A DNA stretch of 64,000 nt from Prorocentrum cordatum (taxonomy: Eukaryota > Sar > Dinophyceae > Prorocentrales > Prorocentraceae): the NCBI GenBank assembly GCA_963575745.1, contig CAUYUJ010017922.1, forward strand, positions 51,001-115,000, read 5' to 3'. The position numbers were made by a program, and so were the translations under genes. Of this stretch, positions 42,501-52,762 are shown piece by piece (positions within the stretch are counted from its first letter, which is position 1; each line of letters begins with the position of its first letter). A model generated the notes under the pieces. It had not been told where the DNA came from. It did no database searches and was given only the letters and a program-made list of their open reading frames with translations.

Positions 42501-45500
42501 TGTGAGGGGTGCGCCGAAATGTGGTGAAACTGCATGCGAACTTTGCCGCTGGGGCCTTCGGTGGAGCTCCCTATGGGGCCACGAGCCGTGTGAGGGGTGC
42601 GCCGAAATGGGGGTGGACATGCATGCGAACTTTGCCACTGGGGCCTTCGGTGGAGCTCCATATGGGGCCACGAACCGTGTGAGGGGTGCGCCGAAGTGGG
42701 GGTGGAATTGCATGCGAACTTTGCCACTGGGGCCTTCCGTGGAGCTCCCTATGGGGTCACGAAACGTGTGAGGGGTGTGCCGAAGTGGGGTTGGAACCGC
42801 ATGCGAACTTTACCACTGGGTCCTTCGGTGGAGCTCCCTATGGGGCCACGAGCCGTGTGAGGGGTGGGCCAAAATGTGAGGTGGTGAGAGGAGGGAGGAG
42901 GGGGAGGAGGGCGGGAAGGAGGAACGCGGGGACCGTCTCTTCAAAACGAGGACCCAACACCACAGGATGGGTGGGAAAAACAGAGTCGCCCGATGTCTGG
43001 GAGTGAGGCTACCTGGGGGGCGAGCTTGGAGCAGGCGATGCTGGTCGGCTCTTGCCGAGGTTGCGGTGGAGGCCACCTCGGCGGCCTTCTCAGAGGGCGG
43101 CGGGACTTCTCAGAAGCCCTCCGGCCTTCTGAGAAGCCTCTTGCTGCGCCTGCCGGGAAGGCTCAGAAAGTTTCTCCGAAGGCCGGGGGCCTTCCGAGCC
43201 TTCCGAGAAGGCCCGCCCCTTCTCGCTTCCCCCCCTTCGCTCCGCCGCCGACACCCTGGGCGGGCCCCTGGCCCGATCGGCGCGCTCGAGCCCTGCGGCC
43301 GCCGCCGACCTCTGCCGGGGGAGGGGGCCGCCGCCGCGCGTCCAGCGCGGGGCACGCCCGTGCGCTGCGGGTGCTCCCCGCGGGCGCGTGGCCGTCCTCC
43401 GCGCCCGCTGGCGCGGGGCGCCCCGACGTCGCCCGTCCCGGCGCAGGCGGCTCGACCGCGGTGCCGCCTCGCCGGGGGAGCGAAGCCTTCCCTTGAGCAC
43501 AAATCCGAAGTCCAACGAGACCGGCAGTGCAACACAGTCGAGATCAGAAGTCGCAACACAGAGTCTATAGTTGAAGTGTTCGGATATTCAGCTGGTCCTT
43601 GGAGTAAGACGGTCTGCCTTTGTCGTTCTCGAGCGTGTCTGTTGTGCTTCTGGGTCGTGGAGCGGGAAGTCGATGCGCCTGAGCAAGAGGAGCCATGGGT
43701 GCGCTCGCTCCCGAGGCGGCTCGCGTCGGTGGCGACGGGGAGGTGAGGGAGGCTGCGAGGATGCAGGGCAGCCACGAGCCGACCGCGGTGCCGGCCCTTG
43801 GGCGCGGAGCAGCGAAGGGCGGCGGAGGAGCGCTCGGGCCGCGGGGGTCGAGGGAGCTGCCGCGTGCCACTTCCGTCCCCGAGGTGCCTGCGCGGGCCGC
43901 TGCCGCCTCCACCACTTGCAGGAGCCCACGGCTCGGCACGGTCACCAACAGTTGGCCCCGGGCTCGGAAGTTGATCCGCGGCGCCCGCGCACTGGCGCAG
44001 GCAGGCTGCCCGAGCTTCCTGGATGGAGGCCGCCGCGATGACCACGGGCGCGGCCGAGCCGAGGGGGCATGCACGAGCAGAGACGCGAGGGCTGCAGGCG
44101 GTGCCACCCCGCCGGTCCTGTCCACGGCCCCTCTGCGGGACCCGACTCGTGCACCGTCGTGGACGGCACGTGCGGGGGCAACGCTCCGCGACTTCGCCGG
44201 TGACGCGAGCGGGCGAAAGCCAACGCTGCCTCCGCGACGCTCTACTGTCCCGTGCCTCCCGCAGCCGAGGACGGAGGCCGAGGAGCTGGCGGTGGAAGGC
44301 ACCACTTGTGCACTTCTGGACGATAGTGGTGCTCTCAGCGCTGGCGATGACAGCAAAGCGGGCAGCCACTCCCTTACCGGACATCCGACGAGGCGAGTTG
44401 TTCAATGCGCGGCCCCAGAGGTCCCAGCCCCTCCCTCGGGGGTCGTTTTTCGTCCCGGATCCATGTTTAATGGCCCTGGGGCCCGATGACGGGCCCCAGA
44501 GGCCGAGAGCGTGGAAGAACGCCGGGCTCGCCGGAGGCCTGGGCTATTGGCGGGAGCGGGAATCCCAGAGGAAGCGTGCACTGCGGCACGGGCGGCCCCG
44601 ACGGCGGACACGAGAAACGCGGGCGGCCCCTCGAGGAACGAGGAGGCGCAGACCTCCCCGATCCCTCTCGAGCCGCTCCGACTTCTTGGGCAGCGACCCT
44701 CGGCGGCGCCGCCCACGGCGTGTGCCGACTGCGCCGCGGTGTGGCGTCTTGTTGCGCGGCGCTGCTGCTGCAGGTGCCGTTCCGAGCGGGCTCGCCGGCC
44801 GATGGCGCCGGCGGCCCCCGCCCCGTCCTCGCCCGCCTCTGGCCGCGACGGCGGCGCCGCGGGCTCGTCCGCCTCTGGCGCCAGCCGTCGGCGCCCCGGC
44901 GTGCTCTCCCGCGGCGCCGGCGGCGCCGCCCTCGGGGGCACGGGTGTTGCTGATCCTGAACGGTGGCCTGCGTCGGCTCGGGCTCCGACGCCCCCGACGC
45001 CTTTGCGCGGCAGCCCGTTCCCCGCGGAGCGGCGCCGAGTGGCTGCGGCGTGCTGGGCGCCCACGGCATCGAGCGGCGACGGCGTCGCCGTCGCCAGCGC
45101 CGCGGCGCGCATGCGGGTCGACAGAGCACAAGCAGATCTCGGGAGGCCTCCAGAGGTCCTAGGAGGCCTCGCGAGGTCTGCCTGGGGGATCTTGGTGTCC
45201 CAGGAGGCCCCAGGTAGTCTCAGGCGGCCTGGAGGCTTCAGGAGGTCCCAGCAGATGTGCAGGAGGTCCCAGGTGGTCCCCGAAGGTCCCTGGAGGTCCC
45301 GGGAGGCCCCTAGAGGTCCCTGTCTCGGGATTTCCCAGGAGGCCCCCGGAAGTCCAGGGAGGTCCTAGGAGGTCATCCGGAGGCCAGGACGGCCTTTGGA
45401 GGCGTTTGGGAGCCCAGAGGGAAGGCCAAAAATAGCAGAAAGTTGTATGTTCTTATCATTCGTATCCTTCTTATGTTTCGTCGCGCTATTAGTATTAGTT

Positions 45501-48500
45501 ATGCGATTGTTATTTCACGTAGTATTTGTGTCATTATTCGTCTTAGTAGTGTTCTTATTGTTATTAGTAGTAGTGGTATTAGGATGAGTCTTCGGGTGGT
45601 ATTACTTACATTGGTAATATATGTATTACAAGTATCATCATTATCCGTACTGTGTATACTTAGTAGTAATAGTATTAGTATTGGTAGAAGAATCATTGTT
45701 GTTACCGTTAGTAGTAGTGTTATTGTCATTGTGATTACTATTAGTCGTAACACTATTATTAGTGTTGTTTATTACGATTGCCGATCTTAGTGCCAGCATT
45801 CGTATTAGTAGTAAGATCAGTAGTGTTGTTGGTAGTATTTGTGTTATGTGTGCCGTTGTTGAGATTATTAATAGTGATATGAATCATTTGTTTATATTCG
45901 TAACAGTAGCAATACTATTAGTCATATGAGTATTAATGGTAGTAGTCGTAGTAATAGTAGAATTAGCAGTAGCATTAGCAATAGTATTGCTCTGAATAGT
46001 ATAGCGTTGGCTTGTATAATTATTTGTATTAATATGAGTGTTCGTACTAGTCATTCTCACTTGATTCATAGTAATGTTAGTCGCATGCTTAGTACGATCA
46101 GTAGCACCAGTATTGTTCCTCATCAGTTTAGTTCCTTTCAATAGTAGCATTATTGTTGATATTATTACTATTATTCCTTTGATTATGATTCGACGGCGAC
46201 GACGCCAGCGACGACGACGACGTCGACCATCGTCTTCAAACAGAGCCAAGGGAGCGCCTCCACCCTCCCCTCATCCTCATCCTCCCCCTTGGTTTAATCC
46301 TCACTATCCTTCTATATCATCCTCCTCTTCCGCTTGCTGCTGCTGGTCCTCCTCCTCCTCCTCCTCCTCCTCCTCCCCTTCCCCGATTGGCCCCATCCTC
46401 CCCGCCATTGGAGGAAGAGGCGGAGGAGGAGCAGGAGGAGGAGCAGGAGGAGGAGGAGGAGAGGCTACAGGAGGAGGAGGAGGAGGAGTAGGAGGAGGAT
46501 GGGGAAGGAGCGCTTTAAAGATCGGGGAGGCTGCTCCTCTTAGGCTCTCCCGAGCAGGCGGGAGGAGGAGCGCGGCGCCGACCGCGAGAGGCGCCGCAGC
46601 AGGAGCCGGGACAGGGACCGCCAGGCCGAGCGCGACGCGGGCCGGGACCTCCGGGCCGCCCAAAGCCGGAGACTACAGGGGGTGTGGTTACGCTGGGGTG
46701 TGGCGTGCGATTTGCATCATTGGGTGACAGCGCGGAGGCGTTTGCATGTTTGGCTGCGCAACGCATTGCGCAGCTCCCACAGGTCCCAAACTGAGCCTTT
46801 GGGTGGGGTCGAGCGCCGCGGCTGCGCGCGTGCTCGCGTCCGCACGTCAACAAAAAAACGATTGGCGTCATTGGGGCTTGGGAGGCACCACGCTGCCCTC
46901 GTCGGGCCTCCTCGGGACGCGACGGAGAGCTTTGTCGAGGTCCTCGCCAGCCCCCCAGGATGCGCGCTGCAAGCCACACCCTCTGATGGCAACACCCTTG
47001 AGAGTCGGCAGCAAAGGAGCGGGCAGAGCGGGTCGCCCCACTTGGGAGTCGGCTGTGGGTCCGAGGTGGCCCAGCACAGGTTCCAGCCAGCAGGAGCGGG
47101 GAGCGAGGTTCGAGGTGCTGGGGTTCGAGATGCCTTTGTCGGCCCCCCGGACCGTTTTCGGGCCCTGGCATTGTCAAAAACGGATCAGGGGTGAAAAATT
47201 GCACCAGAGAGGCCCCGGGAGAGTCCTGGGATCGATTCTGAGCGGGTTCGTTGCCCCTCCACCTTTTGACAGCTACTCTTTGGGCTCATCCAGCTCAGAC
47301 CCCCCGACCGTCTCCAAGCCCTGCTTCCCATGAGGACTGGGCGTTGCATTCTTGTTTCTCATCGAGTGTTTCCGATCGGTTTTGGGCCCCAGGACCATCA
47401 CAGATCGATTTGGGTTCAAAGATGTTGCAGACATGTTACACCATTGGGCTCGGGTCGTGATTTCCTGCGGAAATGCAAGAAATTGCTTCGCAATGTCGGA
47501 TCGCAGGGTGTCCTACTGGAGAAATCGCGACGGATGGTTTTCTCGCCAGATCTCAGGCGATGTGATGCCGGCGGCTGTTTACGGCGACCGTATTCAAGGG
47601 CCAGGACCACCCAAAATGGATCTGGGGGCGAAACGTGCCCCGACGAAACGGTCGAGATTTCTGGGGCCGCGGATGGACAAGTTCATCCCGGCGGATGGTC
47701 TCGACGCGAAGGAATCGCGACTGGTGGCTTTTGGCAATCTTCGACCTCCGGAGGTCCTCACTGGGGCCACGTGGTGAAAAGTTCACAAAGTCGGACTGCT
47801 GCGCGGGGAAAGCGGGTATTTCGCGATGCCCAGATCCCAGTCTATTTTAGCCGCCCTCTTGCTTCAAGAGTCGAGTGGTCTTCCCTCGTTCCTCCTCTTC
47901 AGGGGGCGGGCGAAAGCCCAGCCTACTTCCAACGCTTTCCTAATTACTTCATGTGTCGACCCACTTCTTCCGACCGACGTGTAGGGGTCTTTCCATGGGC
48001 TACACGAGCGAGGGTTGAGGTGTCTCGACGTTTGTCGCCCTTCTCGGGCCTCGGGGGGCCCCATGCAGCCCCCTGGAGACGCTTAGAGGCTTCCCACTGC
48101 AGCAGGATCGCGCCGCATCGTCGGTGCATCGGCGATGCGGCGTGACTTGGGGCCCGATTCCCGGACATGCGATGTTCTGACTTTTTTTTGCACGGGGCCC
48201 CCGGAAGTACCAGCCCTTTCCCCAGGGCCCGAGTTTCATCGGGAGTCGTCTTCTGACCGTCCTGGGGCCCGGCGAGGGCCCACACGGCCAGAAGACAGCC
48301 AAAAACCCTTCGTCGTGTTTTCTTGTTGCTTACGACGCGAACTCGTCTAGGATTGTCTCCGCCAATACGCATCGCAAGTGCATCGGCGATGCGGTGCGGT
48401 GCTGAGGCCCCGCTTGGATGACCTCCAGGACAGGGGCCGGGACCGGCGGCGCAGCAAGAGCCGAGACCGCCGCGAGCGGGACAGGCTCGCCCGCACACGC

Positions 48501-48837
48501 GCGCGGGTCGGCAGGAGAGAGCCGAGACGCCGCCATGAAGCAAGCGGGGAGGAGGAGGAGGAGGAGGAGGAGGAGGAGGAGGCGGAGGAGGAGGAGGAGG
48601 AGGAGTTCGGAGGGAAATGGGTCCTGAGGTTTTCTCCTGGGCCCCAGGACCGCCAAAAAACAACTCGGGATGAAGAGCTGGTCCTGGGGCAGGGCCCTGG
48701 GGTCCGGGACCCGTGCTCCTCGGGGCCCGCCTGCCTCGTGCCAAGGGCGACCGTGTGTGTTCCACCGTCTGGGGGCCCTCCTGAGGCAGGACTCGACTGG
48801 AAACGAACGCAGGGCGGCATACACACACACACACACA

Positions 48838-48905
<68 letters not shown>

Positions 48906-51900
48906 AACCTTCGGAGGCCCGCGCAGGATCACTTGGTCCCAGCGCCGAGCCATGATCCGCGCGGCCCGCCGAAAGCTGACTATTCGTCCTCCGCCTGCCG
49001 TTATTTAATCGCTTCGCTCATTCCGCCAGCCCATACAGTCTGGGAGGCATCGCGCTCTGGGCGGCGTGCGGAAGCCATTGTGTGAGAGGGCGCGGTGGTG
49101 AGAAGAACAGCTCACCCCACCCGGCGTTCCGGGCTTTCCGGCGTAAGGAGGGCTTCTTCGCGGCACTTGTGAACGCTCCTGGACAGTGCTTTTTGGGCAG
49201 GTTCTTGACGCTTGTTGCAAGTCTGTAGGGGCCCCGTTGGGAGTCTACCGAAAGGAGACCACATTGTAGCATCGCTTGCAGTTGCTTGCGTGCTCGGGGG
49301 GGCATTTGGGGGGCCTCCTGGGGCCGCTTGGGGGACTCTTGGGGGCCTCCTGAGGGCCTCGTGGGGGCCTCTTGGGGCTTCTTAGGGGCCTCTTGGGGCC
49401 TCGTGGGGGCCTCTTAGGGCCGAGGGCTCGAAATGTTGTTTCGTGTTCCCTCTCTGGGGCCCCTTTGGGGGCGTTCTTGGGGCGTTCTTGGACCGTCTTG
49501 GAGGCTTCTTGGGCCGTCTTCGAGCCCTCTTGGGCCATCTTGGGGCCTCTTGGGGGCATCTTGGGCCCTCTTGGGGCGATCTTGGGGGCCTCTTGGGCCG
49601 TCTTGGGGCGTCGGGAAGCCGAGAAGGTGGAATCTCCAAAATGTCTCAAAAACCTAAGGATTATCCCGGCAAAGCAACCTAACAGCGATGTGTAGAAGCA
49701 TATATGGAAGCATTCCCCTTAAGATGTAGGTGAAAATCCACTTGTAGAATTCTGCTGTTCTCGCAGTCGCAGCCTCAGTCTGCCTCGGCTTGCCTCGGCC
49801 TCAGCCTCAGCCTGCCTCGGCCTCAGCCTCAGCCTCAGCCTGCCTCAGCCTCAGCCTCAGCCTGCCTCAGCCTCAGCCTGCATCAGCCTCAGCCTCAGCC
49901 TGCCTCAGCCGCAGCCTGCCTCAGCCTCAGCCACAGCCTCAGCCTCAGCCTCAGCCTGCCTCAGCTTCAGCCTCGGCTTGCCTCGGCCTCAGCCTCAGCC
50001 TCAGCCTCAGCCTGCCTCAGCCTCAGCCTCAGCCTGCCTCGGCCTCAGCCTCAGCCTCAGCCGCAACTTGCCTCAGCCTCAGCCACAGCCTCAGCCTCAG
50101 CCTCAGCCTGCCTCAGCTTCAGCCTCAGCCTCAGCCTGCCTGGGCTTGCCTCGGCCTCCGCCTCAGCCTGTCTCGGCCTCAGCCTCAGCCTCAGCCTGCC
50201 TGAGCCTCAGCCTCAGCCTGCCTCAGCCTCAGCCTGCATCAGCCTCAGCCTCAGCCTGCCTCAGCCGCAGCTTGCCTCAGCCGCAGCCACAGCCCCAGCC
50301 CCAGCCTCAGCCTCAGCCTCAGCCTGCCTCAGCTTCAGCCTCAGCCTCAGCCTCAGCCTGCCTCGGCTTGCCTCCGCCTCAGCCTCAGCCTGCCTCGGCC
50401 TCAGCCTGAGCCTCAGCCTGCCTCGGCCTCAGCGTCAGCCTGTCAGCCTCAGCCCGCATCAGCCTCAGCCTCAGCCTCAGCCTGCCTCAGGCTCAGTCTC
50501 AGCCTGCCTCAGCCTCAGCCTGCCTCAGCCTCAGCCTCACAATTGGCTCCGGGTAATCAGAATGTAGCCTGGGAAAAATGTTCTCGGAACACGAAGAACA
50601 CGAAGTGGCCTACAGTTGGCTCCGGACATCCAAAATGTGGCCCGGGAGTGGAGTTCTGGGAACTCGAAGACCACGAAGTGGCCTACAGTTGGCTCCGGTC
50701 ACCCAAAATGTGGCCTGGGAGTGGAGTTTTGGAAACTCGAAGACCACGAAGTGGCCTACAGTTGGCTCCGGTCACCCAAAATGTGGCCCGGGAATGGAGT
50801 TCTGGGAACTCGAAGACCACGAAGTGGCCTACAGCTGGCTCCGGGCATCCAAAATGTACGCCGGGAATGGAGTTCTGGGAACTCGAAGACCACGAAGTGG
50901 CTTACAGTTGGCTCCGGGCATCCAAAATGCACGCCGGGAATGGAGTTCTAGCAGCGCCAAGAGCGATTTCGCGAGGATGTTCCAGGCGATTTGGGCTTCG
51001 GCGGCAGCCGCCCCGGGTCCCGCCCCGACCCCCCTGTGGAGTCATCTGCTGTTTTTTTTGACGCCACTAGAAACCTATCAGTCTTCGCTGTTAGGTAAAA
51101 AGCAATGAATTTTGCCTCGTGGGGCCCTCTTGGGAGTGCTCTTGGAGGCCTCTTGGAGCGTCTGGGGGCTATCTTGGGCGTCTTGGAGCGATCTTGTGGC
51201 ATGTCGGACCCCTCGTGTACCATCTTGGGGGCCTCTTGGGGGCCTCTTGGCCTTGCTTGGGGCTCTCGGGGACGTCTCGGAGCCTTGTTGGTGCGCTCAT
51301 GGAGCGCTCTGGTGGAGTCGCCCGGGGATCAGCCGGGACTCGCCCGGGGTACTTTTCGTCCGGGGACCCCCAGGGGCCGCCCCGCGCGCGCGAATTAGAG
51401 AATTGTTAACCAGTTACCGGAGATCTTAGCACGCCTCTGGCCCGTTGGGCCGGCGAATTCTGGTTGGGGCCAGTCTCGGGCCCCGGGGCCATCAAGACAC
51501 GGCTCGGAGTCCCGACGAGAAGCCCGCCCCGAGGGAAGGGGTCGAGGGGTCCGGGTGCCCGCGTCTCGAAGGATCGAGGGGTCCAGGGATCGAGGGGTCG
51601 AAGGAGCGAGGGGTCGAGGGATCCAGAGATCGAGGGTTCCAGGGGTCCAGGAATCGAGGGGTCGAGAGATCGAGGGGTCGAGGGGTCCAGGGAGTGAGGG
51701 GTCCAGGGATCGCGGGGTCCAGGTTCCGCGGCTGGTGCGTCAGGGAAGAGGGGGGCAGGGCAGGGGGGCGGGAGGGGAGGGGGGGGGGGGACGGCCCCGG
51801 AGAGGCCAGGGGCCCCCCCTTGGAACGTCGACGAGCGGGGCGACTGACTGGCTGCGACCTCTTCCTGCCTCGGCTGCAGGCCCCTTGAGATCCTGGCGTC

Positions 51901-52714
51901 GCACGTTCTGCACCCAGCGTTTTCGTCAGGCTTCGCGCCCAGGAACCCCCGCAGCTCCATCGGGGCTCGAGACATGGCGCAGAAAGATGGAGCGGGCGCC
52001 GGCCGTGATTAGTGCTACTGCTGTTTTCTGCAACGTCGGATCTCCGGGTCAGAGTGGCCCGTCGCTGGAGTGACTCTGGTGCGGGCCCAGCGGGGCTCCA
52101 GCTGACACCCCCGCGGCCCCGCCACGCACCGAGGGCCGCTCGTTGCCCGGGGCCACTCGTGGCGTGTGGGCGGCTGCTGCCGCCTCCTCCCCTGCTGCTC
52201 CGCGCGGAGCACCGGGAGAGGACAGGGAGCGTGTGATTTCTGGCCCAGGTTAGAGGAGGAGGAGGAGGAGGAGGAGGAGGAGGAGGAGGAGGAGGAGGGG
52301 AACATATTTGCAGGTAAAACATATTTTTCTTGCAGGAGGAGGAGGAGGAGGAGGAGGAGGAGGGGAACATCCCCCCCTCCTCTTGCACTGCTGTTTTCCA
52401 GGTAAAACATGTTTTTGTCGTAGAAGTCCCCCAAACCATCCTCTCCGAGCCTCCCAGATGAGGTCGGAGCAGATGGGGTCGGAGGATCGCCGATGTATCG
52501 ACGATGCGGCTCGAGGCGGAACCAGAAGTTCTCCACGCCCGTGACTCCGATGCATCGCCGACGTCGCCGATACGTCGGCGATGCACTGGAGATGTGGCAC
52601 GGTCCTCCCCCCCCACTCGGACCCCATCTGGGACGCCTCTATCCTTCGGAAGCTTCCAGGGAGGCCTCTCGGAGGGCATGAGGGCTACTCGGAGGCGGCT
52701 GGCCCAGAAGCGCC

Positions 52715-52762
<48 letters not shown>

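Noticed and set aside
41670-42875. 88-bp and 73-bp tandem arrays as CRISPR
   Set aside because: Units are contiguous, with no unique spacers between repeats, in a eukaryotic context.
43695-45368. Several 200-380-codon ORFs on both strands
   Set aside because: GC content is so high that stops are rare in all frames. No domain, no conserved start, mutual overlap.
49762-50542. CAGCCT array as a Pro/Gln- or Ala/Ser-repeat protein, or as a CRISPR-like array
   Set aside because: A pure hexamer minisatellite with no unique spacers and no neighbouring cas-like genes.
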